Assembly: GCF_001636315.1 (NCBI RefSeq)
Contig: NZ_KV440949.1
Coordinates: 1,783,203-1,847,202 of the forward strand
Length of the DNA stretch: 64,000 nt
Source of the DNA: Neobacillus mesonae
Lineage (GTDB): Bacteria; Bacillota; Bacilli; Bacillales; Cytobacillaceae
Reading direction: 5' to 3'
The notes under the pieces are model-generated. The model had not been told where the DNA came from. It made no database searches and worked only from the letters and a program-made list of their open reading frames with translations. Positions within the stretch are counted from its first letter, which is position 1. Every line of letters begins with the position of its first letter. A program made the translations under genes and the position numbers. Shown in pieces: positions 9,000 through 17,788 of the stretch.

Positions 9000-10154
9000 T
9001 TATGCACTTCGATATAATTTTGTCATGACAAATTCGCGGTGTCCTAATGCCTCAGCACTTGTCAAACGGCCATTCACAGTACGGCAAATCATTTCCATTA
9101 GCTGATCTCCGGCCTCTTCCAATGAAATCTTCCGGGAAAGTAGCCCTTGTACGTCCACATCAATATGTTCACTCATTGTCGCCGCAGTTATTGGGTTTGC
9201 CGTGATCTTAACAACCGGTTCAATTGGATTACCGATAATGTTCCCCTGACCAGTAGGGAATAAATGAAGAACCGCGCCCCCAGCTGCCATTAAGGTAATA
9301 CATTCTGCTGCTGCAGAGGATGTGTCCATGAAATATAAGCCATTTCCATTCTCCGGCTTTTCAGCAGGATCAAGTACGCCAATAATTTCTTTTGATCCTG
9401 TTTTGGCAATATTGCCCAAGGCCTTTTCCTCAATTGTTGACAGACCACCAGCGATATTTCCTTGAGTAGGCTGGGAACCTAGTAAATCAACACCTTTTGA
9501 TTCAATTTCCCCAACATAATCGTTGTAGATATCCATGAACTGCTGACGTAATTCAGGAGTAGCCATACGCTCGCTTATTAAATGCTCGCCGCCTGTTAAT
9601 TCTGATGTTTCACCGAAGAAAACAGTTGCGCCAGCATCAACTAAACGGTCAACAGCCTGTGATACAGTCGGACAAGATCCTAAGCCAGTCGTTGTATCAG
9701 ATTCACCGCATTTAATACTTACTGTTAGATCCTTTAATTCAATTGGTACTCTTTGTAGCTCAGTGGCCCATTGAACATATTCCTTCGCCTTCCAGGAAGC
9801 CGCACGGATTGTTTCTAAATCACCATTTCTTTCAATAGAGAAGTAGGATACTGGTTTACCAGTTTCAGCAATTCCGTCAGCAATTTTCTTCGCCCAATTC
9901 TCTTCAATTCCTATAACGATAACAGCTGCTACGTTAGGGTTGGATCCAGTTCCAATCATTGTTCTAAAATGTAAATCTAGATCTGGACCATACTGAAGTC
10001 TGCCGTATGCGTGTGGTAATGCAAGTGTACCTTGAATTTGTTTAGCAACTGCTTCACAAGCAGCATTTGAAATGTCATCTACTGGTAAAATAATTACATG
10101 ATTTCGAATTCCTACTTTTCCATTTTCTCTGCGGTATCCGTATAATTGTACCAT
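9000..10154 (-). CDS. suyB: UxaA-family lyase large subunit, probable (R)-sulfolactate sulfo-lyase beta (SuyB)
   Basis: 384-aa protein equal to the C-terminal domain of altronate dehydratase (UxaA family). The family N-terminus [20 protein letters not shown] is followed by conserved blocks around [18 protein letters not shown] (about 163-180, with Cys likely in metal or Fe-S binding), [12 protein letters not shown] and [21 protein letters not shown]. Split two-subunit UxaA proteins occur as altronate dehydratases and as SuyAB, which cleaves (R)-3-sulfolactate to pyruvate and sulfite. The company of ComC-, SlcC- and TRAP-like genes under one operator favours SuyB. Altronate or galactarate dehydratase remains possible. 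It starts 3 nt after suyA. Confidence 0.75.
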   Translation of the reverse strand: MVQLYGYRRENGKVGIRNHVIILPVDDISNAACEAVAKQIQGTLALPHAYGRLQYGPDLDLHFRTMIGTGSNPNVAAVIVIGIEENWAKKIADGIAETGKPVSYFSIERNGDLETIRAASWKAKEYVQWATELQRVPIELKDLTVSIKCGESDTTTGLGSCPTVSQAVDRLVDAGATVFFGETSELTGGEHLISERMATPELRQQFMDIYNDYVGEIESKGVDLLGSQPTQGNIAGGLSTIEEKALGNIAKTGSKEIIGVLDPAEKPENGNGLYFMDTSSAAAECITLMAAGGAVLHLFPTGQGNIIGNPIEPVVKITANPITAATMSEHIDVDVQGLLSRKISLEEAGDQLMEMICRTVNGRLTSAEALGHREFVMTKLYRSA

Positions 10155-10157
10155 TTC

Positions 10158-10493
10158 CTACCACCTCGCCGTTTTAATATTGTGAGTATGAACATAGTCG
10201 CCTATTTCCCATTTTTCAGTTGTGATTCCTACCTGAACACCATACTTCAATACTGGTTCGTCCTTTTCCAGGTTGACTAAGGAAATTTTGTGGCCTAAAG
10301 GAATATCTCCTTTTGCCGTTACGACCACATCAGTATTATCATCCATATAAATGCCGACTACCTTTTCCCCCTGAAGAATCTCGCTTGTAGCTACTCCTAC
10401 ATGATCACCGCGATGATGAATTAAAAACTTGTGTGTGCTGGTAACTGTTTCCGCCTGCTTCTCCGATAGAGTACTTGCCTGATTGTTAACCAT
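10158..10493 (-). CDS. suyA: UxaA-family lyase small subunit with SAF domain, probable SuyA
   Basis: 111-aa protein with a single SAF domain (about residues 20-108, with HHRGDHVGVATSEILQGEKVVG and the C-terminal EKWEIGDYVHTHNIKT). It corresponds to the N-terminal domain of fused altronate dehydratases and to the alpha subunit of (R)-sulfolactate sulfo-lyase. It is the first gene of suyA-suyB, with an operator-bearing promoter 20 nt upstream. It is expected to form a complex with SuyB and help bind substrate. The sulfolactate assignment rests on the cluster, not on this subunit alone. Confidence 0.75.
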   Translation of the reverse strand: MVNNQASTLSEKQAETVTSTHKFLIHHRGDHVGVATSEILQGEKVVGIYMDDNTDVVVTAKGDIPLGHKISLVNLEKDEPVLKYGVQVGITTEKWEIGDYVHTHNIKTARW

Positions 10494-10512
10494 TTAAAAG
10501 CCTCCTTATAAT

Positions 10513-10574
10513 TGGACCAGTGACCCAACCAATTTCTATATTTTTATTAAACCACTTTAGGAACAGTTCGTCAA
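10513..10574 (-). promoter_or_regulatory. suyAB promoter with GntR-type operator
   Basis: Minus-strand TTGACG (10574-10569), 17-nt spacer and TTTAAT (10551-10546), then an operator at 10531-10513 read on the plus strand as TGGACCAGTGACCCAACCA. The geometry matches the dctP, gntR and slcC promoters. The operator ends 20 nt before the suyA ATG. Confidence 0.72.
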
Positions 10575-10620
10575 TAATAATATTATAATTTTCTAAAAAT
10601 TCCTTCTAAAAATTTTTTCT

Positions 10621-11571
10621 CTATATTGTACATAGAGAATGTTCACCTTTTACTATTTTTCCTACCTCCTTTGCCACTAACACAGAAGTTCTTATTTGGG
10701 ACTCTTGAGTAAGTCCGGCAATATGCGGAGTGATCATAGCAGTTTCACAGAATAATAGCTTATTAGACGAGGATATTGGCTCCACTTCAAGCACATCTAG
10801 AAATGCCCCGGCAATAGTATGGTTAATTAAGGCTGAAGCTAATGCCGTTTCATTAATAATCCCGCCTCTTGATGTGTTAATAATATAGGCTGAAGTTTTC
10901 ATTGATTTTAATTCAGATTCAGAAATTAAATAATGGGTAGCAGGTGTAAGAGGAACATGGATGGAAATATAATCAGATTCTGATAAAACCTCTTCTAAAG
11001 ATTCTTTTACTTGAACCCCAGTTTCGGTAACAATAAAATCATTCTCAGTAATGTAAGGATCATAACCAATAACGGTCATCCCAAAAGCGAGAGCCCGCTT
11101 GGCAACCCGGTGGGAGATTTCCCCTAAGCCAATCAAACCGATTGTTTTATTGGCAATTTCCCGACCGGTAAATTTTTTGCGATCCCAATTTCCTGCTTTA
11201 ATATCTTTATCAGCAAAATATAATGGGCGATTAGCACTAAGTATCGCCGTCATGACATATTCAGCTACAGAGGTAGCATTGGCATGGCGGGCATAGACGA
11301 CTTGGATATTTCTTTTTTTAGCTGCCGTGGTATCAATGTTATCGAGCCCCACCCCCAGACGGCCGACGACCTTAAGCCTAATGCCGGCATCTAACAGTTC
11401 ATAATCAACCCTCGTTTGGTTTCGAACAATAATGGCATCATAATCTTTCACCATTTCAAGAAGTTTTTCACGCTTTTTCCATAGGGTTTCATCGTAATCA
11501 ACTTCAAAACCCTGATTAATGAGTTCTTCAATCCCTTCATTCCATATGATTTCTGTAATTAAAACTCTCAT
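10621..11571 (-). CDS. slcC: D-isomer 2-hydroxyacid dehydrogenase, probable (S)-sulfolactate dehydrogenase (SlcC)
   Basis: 316-aa NAD-dependent dehydrogenase of the SerA/2-hydroxyacid family. The catalytic domain (about 1-95 and 285-316) flanks the Rossmann domain with GLIGLGEISHRVAKRALAFG; the third Gly of GxGxxG is replaced by Ser. The Arg-Glu-His set is in place: INTSRGGIIN for Arg, VLEVEP for Glu and TPHIAGLT for His. 3-Phosphoglycerate dehydrogenase is the general family function. In described sulfolactate clusters this family supplies SlcC, which oxidises (S)-sulfolactate to sulfopyruvate. The gene has its own operator-bearing promoter and lies just upstream of suyAB. Confidence 0.78.
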   Translation of the reverse strand: MRVLITEIIWNEGIEELINQGFEVDYDETLWKKREKLLEMVKDYDAIIVRNQTRVDYELLDAGIRLKVVGRLGVGLDNIDTTAAKKRNIQVVYARHANATSVAEYVMTAILSANRPLYFADKDIKAGNWDRKKFTGREIANKTIGLIGLGEISHRVAKRALAFGMTVIGYDPYITENDFIVTETGVQVKESLEEVLSESDYISIHVPLTPATHYLISESELKSMKTSAYIINTSRGGIINETALASALINHTIAGAFLDVLEVEPISSSNKLLFCETAMITPHIAGLTQESQIRTSVLVAKEVGKIVKGEHSLCTI

Positions 11572-11594
11572 AAGAAAACTCCTTTCTTTGATAA

Positions 11595-11654
11595 TGGTTC
11601 AGTGACCCAACCACATTATAATCCTATTAAAACACCGTAACTATCTTTGGTCAA
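11595..11654 (-). promoter_or_regulatory. slcC promoter with GntR-type operator
   Basis: Minus-strand TTGACC (11654-11649), 17-nt spacer and TTTAAT (11631-11626), then the operator at 11613-11595, plus-strand reading TGGTTCAGTGACCCAACCA. This copy differs from the dctP copy at one base. It ends 24 nt before the slcC start codon. Confidence 0.72.
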
Positions 11655-11805
11655 TAGGTATTTAACATTAAAAGGAATATAAGGAAGAATGTTCACGAAC
11701 CAAACAAAAGATTCGTATTAGCTAGAAGCCCAATACCTTATCTACATATAGTCTGCTTCAATTGGAAATAATAAATCTTCAAATTAAATGAATGGTGATG
11801 ATTTA

Positions 11806-12639
11806 GTGCGGTTAATTTTTCTATTATGTTTAATCGTGAGCCCTATAGTGGCAACGGCTGCTAATAATAATGACGGAAAAGTGGAAATTATTGCACATAG
11901 AGGCGCCTCCGGTCATGCGCCGGAGCATACGATGGAAGCGTACCAGCTCGCTTTGGAACAAGGGACAGATTATCTGGAATTGGATTTACAGATGACAAAG
12001 GACCGAAAACTTGTTGCGATTCACGATGACCGGGTGAACCGGACAACAAACGGACGCGGGAAGGTCAATTCGCTGACACTTGCAGAAATTAAACAGTTGG
12101 ATGCGGGCTCATGGTTTAATCAAAAGTTTCCCGAAAAAGCAAAACCGTATTATAACGGACTTTCCATCCCCACTGTAGACGAGGTTTTTCGAGCATTCGG
12201 CACATCGATGAATTATTATATTGAAATAAAAAAATTGGAGCCATTTCCGGAAATGGCTGATGAATTGCTGAAGGTTCTACGTTCGTATCAGTTAATCGGG
12301 ACACAGGCTGAAAAAGGGAAGGTAGTCATAGAATCATTTCATCCCGAAACCTTAAAATACTTGCGGAGAAAAGCTCCAGAACTGGTTCTGATTCAATTAG
12401 GAGAAAAACCGGCCAAAATGAACCTCTCGGAAATCTCCGGTTACGCAGATGGCGTTGGCCCAAACTACCTCAACATGAACAAACAATTCGTTAAAACCGC
12501 CCACCTCCACGGCCTCATTGTCCATTGCTGGACTGTCAACAACGAAACCGATATGATAAAACTAATCAACTGGAACGTAGACGGCATCTTCACAAACTAT
12601 GTGGACAGAGCAAGGAAACACGTCGGGGCCCTCCAATGA
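11806..12639 (+). CDS. glpQ: Secreted glycerophosphodiester phosphodiesterase
   Basis: Hydrolyses glycerophosphodiesters to glycerol-3-phosphate and an alcohol; in Bacillus such enzymes also act on teichoic acid products. It belongs to the GDPD TIM-barrel family, with IAHRGASGHAPEHTMEAY (catalytic His and metal Glu), LELDLQMTKD and AIHD. I take the GTG at 11806 as start because GGTGAT lies 6 nt upstream and the protein then begins with a signal peptide (RLIFLLCLIVSPIVATAA), giving 277 aa. An upstream in-frame ATG at 11788 has no SD. The last 220 nt are C-rich on this strand, and a REP-like repeat begins 3 nt after the stop. Confidence 0.9.
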   Translation: MRLIFLLCLIVSPIVATAANNNDGKVEIIAHRGASGHAPEHTMEAYQLALEQGTDYLELDLQMTKDRKLVAIHDDRVNRTTNGRGKVNSLTLAEIKQLDAGSWFNQKFPEKAKPYYNGLSIPTVDEVFRAFGTSMNYYIEIKKLEPFPEMADELLKVLRSYQLIGTQAEKGKVVIESFHPETLKYLRRKAPELVLIQLGEKPAKMNLSEISGYADGVGPNYLNMNKQFVKTAHLHGLIVHCWTVNNETDMIKLINWNVDGIFTNYVDRARKHVGALQ

Positions 12640-12641
12640 AA

Positions 12642-12699
12642 CACGGGGACGGTTCAACCTGCATCATCCTTAACATAAGGCAGAAGAACCGTCCCCATG
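12642..12699. repeat. Paired REP-like element, GGGGACGGTTC type
   Basis: Two copies face each other: CACGGGGACGGTTC at 12642-12655 and GAACCGTCCCCATG at 12686-12699. The 58-bp pair could fold into one large hairpin. It sits between the glpQ stop and the lysR start and belongs to the family also seen at 14733, 21934, 31763, 31811, 32928, 33738, 33771 and 33804. Confidence 0.8.
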
Positions 12700-12727
12700 C
12701 AGCATATCAAAGGTGAGTGAAACGGAT

Positions 12728-13612
12728 ATGGATATTAAGCATTTGCAGTATTTTCTTGAGGTAGCACGGTTGAATAGTTTTTCGCGGGCAGCGGATGAGT
12801 TGTTTATTACGCAGCCGACGATTAGTAAGATGATTAAGAATTTAGAGGAAGAGCTTGGGGTTGTGCTGTTTGACCGTTCGCGGAAGCAGCTGGCCTTGAC
12901 GGATGCCGGGCGGATTATCCTGGAGCATGCGAAGCTGGTCGACCATGCGATGAAAAATTTAAGTACCGATCTTGATAACCTGTTTGGCCTGAAAAAGGGG
13001 CATATACGCATCGGGCTGCCGCCGATTTTCGATGCCCATGATTTTCTTAAAATCGTCGGGAAATTTCACGAAAAATATTCCGGCATTACTTTTCAATTAG
13101 TCGAAGACGGCTCGAAAAAAATTGAGGAAGCCGTCCAAAATAATCTGCTCGATGTCGGGATTGTTGTGCTGCCAACGAAGCTCGAACTGTTTGATTATTT
13201 TTCGATCCTAGAAGAAGACTTGATGCTCATCCTTCCTGAATCACATCCATTAGCGAACCGGGAAGAAGTCAATTTAGTCGAGCTGGCCCAAGAATCCTTT
13301 ATTTTGTTTAATAAAGATTTTGCCTTGAACGACCGGATTATCCTCTCATGCAACAACCTCGGTTTTCAGCCGACGATTATTTCTGAAAGCTCGCAGCAGA
13401 ATTTTATAAAGGAAATGGTGTCCTACCAGCTTGGAATTGCACTTTTGCCGGAAAGTATTTCCCACGATCTGCCGAAAAATGTGAAGGCGATCAGGGTGGT
13501 GAACCCAACGATTTCCTGGCATTTGGCGATCATTTGGAGCAAAGAACAATATCTTTCTTACGCGGCCAAAGAGTGGCTTAACTTTACTAAACAAGAGCTG
13601 GCAAAAAGATAA
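12728..13612 (+). CDS. LysR-family transcriptional regulator
   Basis: 294-aa LysR regulator. The N-terminal winged helix (about 1-60: MDIKHLQYFLEVARLNSFSRAADEL, then TQPTISKMIKNLEEELGVVLFDR) is followed by the two-lobed effector domain (about 90-290). I chose the ATG at 12728, with AAAGGTGA 11 nt upstream; a GTG at 12713 is in frame but lies inside that SD. It shows some likeness to the CidR/CynR group, but the target is unknown. The first 240 nt are strongly G-rich on this strand, opposite to the C-rich end of glpQ across the repeat. Confidence 0.88.
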   Translation: MDIKHLQYFLEVARLNSFSRAADELFITQPTISKMIKNLEEELGVVLFDRSRKQLALTDAGRIILEHAKLVDHAMKNLSTDLDNLFGLKKGHIRIGLPPIFDAHDFLKIVGKFHEKYSGITFQLVEDGSKKIEEAVQNNLLDVGIVVLPTKLELFDYFSILEEDLMLILPESHPLANREEVNLVELAQESFILFNKDFALNDRIILSCNNLGFQPTIISESSQQNFIKEMVSYQLGIALLPESISHDLPKNVKAIRVVNPTISWHLAIIWSKEQYLSYAAKEWLNFTKQELAKR

Positions 13613-13650
13613 AGACGGTTTTTCAATACATGAAAAAGCCGTCTTTTTTT
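13612..13650 (+). terminator. lysR terminator
   Basis: AAGACGGTTTTTCA and TGAAAAAGCCGTCTT form a long stem with a 5-nt loop, followed by TTTTTTT. It directly follows the lysR stop. Confidence 0.85.
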
Positions 13651-13823
13651 ATTACCATACTATTTACATTTTGCATCAATGGTAGCATTTACATAGATTT
13701 CATCTATACTTTGGATAAAATATAACCATTTTACATTAGTTGTCATTGGGCTTACACTTGTTTCGTAACAAAAAATCCTTTTTCCAACGTGAATATAGGG
13801 TTTTTACGAAAGGAAGTAATAAT

Positions 13824-14342
13824 ATGAATGCAAAAAAAGCAAGTGAAAGTCGGATTGTGAATACAGCACAAGTATTGTCTTGTGATTTAAATAACTATAA
13901 TACTTTGTTTGGCGGAATTTTAATGAAGAAGCTGGACGATGCCGCCACATTGTCAGCACGAAGACATTCTCGGGTGAAGGAATGTGTAACAGCTTCAACC
14001 GACTCAATCGACTTTTTATGTCCGATTCATCAAACAGATTCCGTTTGTGTGGAATCATTTGTCACCTATACAGGCAGAACGTCAATGGAAATTTTCTGCA
14101 AAGTCATTGCGGAAGATATCGGGACAGGTGAACGCCGCGTGGCTGCCACTGCCTTTTTGACTTTTGTCGCTCTTGATGAAAACAAAATGCCTGTTCCGGT
14201 GCCGGGTGTGATTCCGGAAACCGAAGAGGAAAAATTCCTTTATGAAACTGCGAAAGAAAGAGCCGAAATCCGGAAATTAAGAAGAAAGAAAAGTAAAGAA
14301 CTTGCGGCCTACATTTCATTGGAAAAACCTTGGGATAAATAA
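13824..14342 (+). CDS. Acyl-CoA thioesterase, YkhA-like hotdog protein
   Basis: 172-aa single hotdog-fold thioesterase that hydrolyses acyl-CoA to free acid and CoA in the cytoplasm. The motif NYNTLFGGILMKKLDDAATLSARRH (in part FGGILMKKLDDAATLSA) holds the conserved Asn and Asp of the family near residues 27-45. ASTDSIDFLCPIHQTD forms the central strand. The start at 13824 has GAAAGGAAG 9 nt upstream; a longer frame from 13740 lacks an SD. A 123-aa unknown gene follows after 16 nt, probably on the same transcript. Confidence 0.87.
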   Translation: MNAKKASESRIVNTAQVLSCDLNNYNTLFGGILMKKLDDAATLSARRHSRVKECVTASTDSIDFLCPIHQTDSVCVESFVTYTGRTSMEIFCKVIAEDIGTGERRVAATAFLTFVALDENKMPVPVPGVIPETEEEKFLYETAKERAEIRKLRRKKSKELAAYISLEKPWDK

Positions 14343-14358
14343 TAGGAGGAATTTCATT

Positions 14359-14730
14359 ATGCTTACTTTATCAAATATTAACGAGCTAAATACGGCGAAA
14401 GCTGAACTAAATGTTTTTCAACGAAACCATCCGGAGCTTTTTGGAAAATTTATAGATATGATCTATTTGACACGAGCTTTGCATTTCAAATATCAATACA
14501 TGGGATGCTTATTAATGGATGAAGAACCCGGCGAAAACACTCCGGACTTTGTCTACGGCTCTGTCCTTCGCCTATATAAAAAAGAAATCCAGCAGCTCAA
14601 AAACGAAGCTGAAATCCAAAGCTTAAAAGACATCCTAGCCCAATACAAACAAAACGGCTACGCCAAACTCAGCCTCCTAGCTCTTGGTCAAAACCCCGAA
14701 ACCCTAGTCGGTCCAACCCTTGTGCAGTAA
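14359..14730 (+). CDS. Conserved-looking hypothetical protein, 123 aa
   Basis: I do not recognise this family. The protein is mostly helical by eye (NELNTAKAELNVFQRNHPELFGKFIDMIY; in part AKAELNVFQRNHPELF), with no signal peptide or membrane segment. A strong RBS (AGGAGGAA) precedes the ATG at 14359. It lies 16 nt after the thioesterase gene, which suggests co-transcription. The last 200 nt are C-rich (about 64 C to 35 G), and a degenerate REP-like element starts at the stop codon. Confidence 0.7.
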   Translation: MLTLSNINELNTAKAELNVFQRNHPELFGKFIDMIYLTRALHFKYQYMGCLLMDEEPGENTPDFVYGSVLRLYKKEIQQLKNEAEIQSLKDILAQYKQNGYAKLSLLALGQNPETLVGPTLVQ

Positions 14731-14732
14731 GA

Positions 14733-14752
14733 CATGGGGGTTCTTCTGCTAC
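14733..14752 (+). repeat. Degenerate REP-like element
   Basis: GACATGGGGGTTCTTCTGCT resembles the CATGGGGACGGTTCT core with a deletion. It begins right after the stop codon of the preceding gene. Confidence 0.5.
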
Positions 14753-14918
14753 TTTTTCACAGTATTTGCCGTTAGGTTAAGTGAATAGATTCACGTGTAT
14801 TCTGTAATAAAAAACTAGAATCTAGTCTAAATAAGTTATACAGGATTGTCGAATTGAGTCGTTTTTTGTATGATAGTACCAAAGTAGAATATTTTAATCA
14901 CTTTGGAGAATAAAACCT

Positions 14919-15287
14919 ATGGCTAAACTATATTCCTTTAAATTGGATGAAGAAAAAGGCATTTTTTTTGTAAAGGTAAAAGGCTTCTTTCAAGTGGAAG
15001 ATGCAAAAATATATCTGAGCGAGTTTCAAACGATTGTAAATACTATTAACCCTTCAAGATATAAATTAATCATTGATGGTCGTGGACAAGAAAAAGTTGC
15101 TGATCATGTAGTGGATGATATTGAATTTGTTTTAAAATTATATTGGATAGCTAATTTTAAAAAGGTAATAATTATTAAACCTTCCTCTTTAGCTTCAAGA
15201 ATACAGGTTGAAAATTGTGTAAAGAAAATTAACTTTCCTGGTATATTTGTGGATTCCATTGAGGAAGCTTACAACATATTAGAATAA
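14919..15287 (+). CDS. SpoIIAA/STAS-like single-domain protein
   Basis: 122-aa protein with the alternating strand-helix pattern of a STAS or SpoIIAA-like domain: KGIFFVKVKGFFQVEDAKIYL, YKLIIDGRGQE, then a helix and KKVIIIKPSSLASRIQV, ending VDSIEEAYNILE. Such domains bind nucleotides or partner proteins; no conserved phospho-acceptor Ser can be assigned here. The ATG has TTTGGAGAA 9 nt upstream. It stands alone with its own terminator, and its role is unknown. Confidence 0.7.
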   Translation: MAKLYSFKLDEEKGIFFVKVKGFFQVEDAKIYLSEFQTIVNTINPSRYKLIIDGRGQEKVADHVVDDIEFVLKLYWIANFKKVIIIKPSSLASRIQVENCVKKINFPGIFVDSIEEAYNILE

Positions 15288-15416
15288 AAGCACTCTTATC
15301 ATTTTTGTTGTGATGCAAAAATTATTTTTAAAAAAAGCTAAACAATTTTTGATAGGAAGACGATAATATTTAATGTAACCTGCTTTTCTCCTAGCAAGAA
15401 CTAGTATTATTTCACT

Positions 15417-15447
15417 AGAGCTGTTCCTTTTTAGGGCAGCTCTTTTT
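15417..15447 (+). terminator. Terminator after STAS-like gene
   Basis: AGAGCTG and CAGCTCT form a 7-bp stem with a 13-nt loop, followed by TTTTTC. It lies about 130 nt after the stop. Confidence 0.7.
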
Positions 15448-15479
15448 CTTAAGGTAAACACCCCAATTAATGTCAATAA

Positions 15480-15514
15480 AAAACGAGTGTCAAATTGTAT
15501 ATGACACTCGTTTT
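15480..15514. terminator. Bidirectional terminator
   Basis: AAAACGAGTGTCA and TGACACTCGTTTT form a 13-bp perfect stem with A and T runs at the two ends. It separates the plus-strand STAS-like gene from the minus-strand azoreductase gene. Confidence 0.8.
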
Positions 15515-15566
15515 GTTGTTTAAGTTAGGTATGGGAACCCGTTAAGAGATCTGTCCCCATGTATTA

Positions 15567-16199
15567 TTAAACAGTTACAGCTGATAATTTTTTAGCAGCT
15601 TCCGCAACTTTAGCTAAGCCTTCAGCGATAATAGTTTCAGCTTTGTCTGGGGCTGCGTTGTGGCCTTCGATGATGACTTCGTCAATGATTTCCATGCCGA
15701 ATACGCCGCCGAATACATTTTTCATATAGGTTGCTGCCATTTCCATTGGTGCAGTCTCTGGTGTAGAGTAGATGCCGCCGCGCGCGCTTAGAATAACAGC
15801 CTTTTTATCAGGCATTAAGCTGATTAATTGACCATTTTCATCATATTTAAAGGCGAATCCAGCAGCATAGACATAGTCGATGAACGTTTGTAATTTAGCT
15901 GGGATGGTTAAGTTCCATAATGGGAAAGCAAATACGACAACGTCAGCTGCTTTTAGGGCATCCATAGCTTTTTGTTTTGCCGCAACAATTCGTTGCTCAA
16001 TATCTGTAAGCTCTTCACCAGATTGCATTTTACCAAAAGCATTAAATAAATCTTGACCAAAGTAAGGCATGTCCTCTGCGAACACATCATAGGTCGTAAC
16101 GTTCACACCTTTTAAATTTTCCATGAACGTTTCGTACATTTTACTAGAAACAGCTTGAGAAGCTGGACGATTATTTGCTTTTACTACTAATACATTCAT
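15567..16199 (-). CDS. azoR: FMN-dependent NADH:quinone oxidoreductase / azoreductase
   Basis: 210-aa flavodoxin-like AzoR enzyme that reduces quinones and azo compounds using NADH and FMN, protecting against electrophile stress. Visible motifs are MNVLVVKANNRPASQAVSSKMYETF at the phosphate-binding end (in part VKANNRPASQAVSSK), FAFPLWNLTIPAKLQTFIDYV (about 92-112; in part FPLWNLTIPAKLQTF) and SARGGIYS. Length and start are normal. It is monocistronic, with a bidirectional terminator downstream. I saw no YodB-like operator in the 230 nt upstream. Confidence 0.92.
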   Translation of the reverse strand: MNVLVVKANNRPASQAVSSKMYETFMENLKGVNVTTYDVFAEDMPYFGQDLFNAFGKMQSGEELTDIEQRIVAAKQKAMDALKAADVVVFAFPLWNLTIPAKLQTFIDYVYAAGFAFKYDENGQLISLMPDKKAVILSARGGIYSTPETAPMEMAATYMKNVFGGVFGMEIIDEVIIEGHNAAPDKAETIIAEGLAKVAEAAKKLSAVTV

Positions 16200-16435
16200 T
16201 ATATTAAAAACTCCTTTTTAAAAATTATCTCGAATTCATGATATATGAAACTATAGCTTTAATCAATCGAAACAATTTGGAAATAGTGAAAAAAAGAAGT
16301 ATGGCACCCTTTTCTTCCTCTTACTGGAATAAACTAGTAAATTAGTCCCTAATATTTTCTTGCTGGTAATATCCTGCTTGTCCGCTCCATAGCATGTACT
16401 GACAGATACATCACGAATTTTGGGGAGTGAGCTCG

Positions 16436-17755
16436 ATGTTAAATAGAATGGCTGGAAGGTTTTCGAAGCTGGTGGAGAGGTATCTTCCGGATGCCTTCGT
16501 AATCGCTGTGTTGATGACTCTGTTCGTTTTTGTGGTTGGTTTTTTCATGAAGCCGCAGGCGCCAATGGAATTGTTTCAATCGTTTGGAGACGGCTTCTGG
16601 GTTTATCTCGCTTTTACAATGCAAATGGTGCTTTTGCTAATGACCGGTATGACCTTAGCCTCTGTTCCGGCTGTCGGACGTCTGTTGGAAGCATTAGCCT
16701 CCAAAGTAAAAACAGCCAACCAGGCTTACGTCGTTACTTTTCTAATCTCTTCTCTGGCCTATTATATTAATTGGGGACTCGCGGTTGTTGTGGGGGCAAT
16801 CATGGCCCGGGAGGTTGGAAGACGGAACAAAAATGCCCATTTTCCATTATTGGTTGCCGCTGCTTATACACCGACCGTCCTATATACAGCGGGACTTTCA
16901 AGCTCGATTGGTCTAACCGTGGCAACAAAGGGGCATTTTCTTGAAAAGGTTATGGGAGTCATTCCAACATCGGAAACTATTTTTCATCCGGGGACGATCA
17001 TTATCTTTTTTGCTCTATTAATCACCATCCCGATTTTTATCGTACTAATGGCTCCGAAAAAAGATATTATTCCGTACAACCCGCCCGTAAAAAAAGCTGA
17101 CATCGAGGATACGCCGAGTGAAACGGCGGTGGACGCTCCAGCTGCCCGTTTGGAAAATACCCCGGTTCTCGGAATCATCACTGGATTAATTGGTCTGGTG
17201 TACATCGTTTATGGGTTCGTGAACGGCAAAGATTTGGATTTAAACATGATTAATATGTTGTTTTTGTCACTTGGACTTATTTTGCATCGGTCTTTATTTC
17301 AATATGCTAAAGCATTCAAAGAGGCGGCAGGAGCCATCTCACCGATTATTCTTCAATTCCCATTTTACGCGGGGATTATTGCTGTTTTAGGGAGTTCGGG
17401 GCTTGCAGAAGCGATTATCAACGGAATGACGTCTGTTGCCAGCAAAGATACATTTGATATTTTCACCTATTGGACGGCTGGATTGGTGAATATCCTTGCA
17501 CCTTCTGGGGGCGGGCAGTGGGCATTACAGGGACCGCTGCAAGTCCCGGCAGGCATACAGCTTGGCGTGAACCCGGCCATCACCGCCATGGCCGTTGGAT
17601 GGGGCGATGCCTGGACCAACCTCATCCAGCCATTCTGGGCCCTGCCCATCCTGAGCGTCGTCGGCCTGCACATCCGCCACATCATGGGCTACTGCATTTT
17701 ATTAAGCGTATGGGTTGGTTTGATTACAACCGTCTTGATGTTTTTTGTTTATTAA
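16436..17755 (+). CDS. atoE: Short-chain fatty acid transporter, AtoE/TIGR00366 family
   Basis: 439-aa integral membrane protein of the AtoE family, thought to move short-chain fatty acids. About ten helices are visible, with family blocks LAYYINWGLAVVVGAIMAREVG (about 105-125; in part YYINWGLAVVVGAIM), TAGLSSSIGLTVATKGH and NILAPSGGGQWALQGPLQVPAG. The ATG at 16436 has GGGGAGTGA upstream; a GTG at 16427 lies inside that SD. It is a single gene between azoR and two unknown convergent genes. The final 250 nt are richer in C and G than the start of the gene. Confidence 0.9.
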   Translation: MLNRMAGRFSKLVERYLPDAFVIAVLMTLFVFVVGFFMKPQAPMELFQSFGDGFWVYLAFTMQMVLLLMTGMTLASVPAVGRLLEALASKVKTANQAYVVTFLISSLAYYINWGLAVVVGAIMAREVGRRNKNAHFPLLVAAAYTPTVLYTAGLSSSIGLTVATKGHFLEKVMGVIPTSETIFHPGTIIIFFALLITIPIFIVLMAPKKDIIPYNPPVKKADIEDTPSETAVDAPAARLENTPVLGIITGLIGLVYIVYGFVNGKDLDLNMINMLFLSLGLILHRSLFQYAKAFKEAAGAISPIILQFPFYAGIIAVLGSSGLAEAIINGMTSVASKDTFDIFTYWTAGLVNILAPSGGGQWALQGPLQVPAGIQLGVNPAITAMAVGWGDAWTNLIQPFWALPILSVVGLHIRHIMGYCILLSVWVGLITTVLMFFVY

Positions 17756-17788
17756 ATTTATAAGTATGCTCATATAGATTTGATTATA

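Noticed and set aside
9000..10493. Altronate/galactarate dehydratase (uronate pathway)
   Set aside because: No uronate isomerase, mannonate/altronate oxidoreductase or KDG kinase/aldolase is nearby, while ComC-, SlcC- and TRAP-like genes are; kept only as the alternative call.
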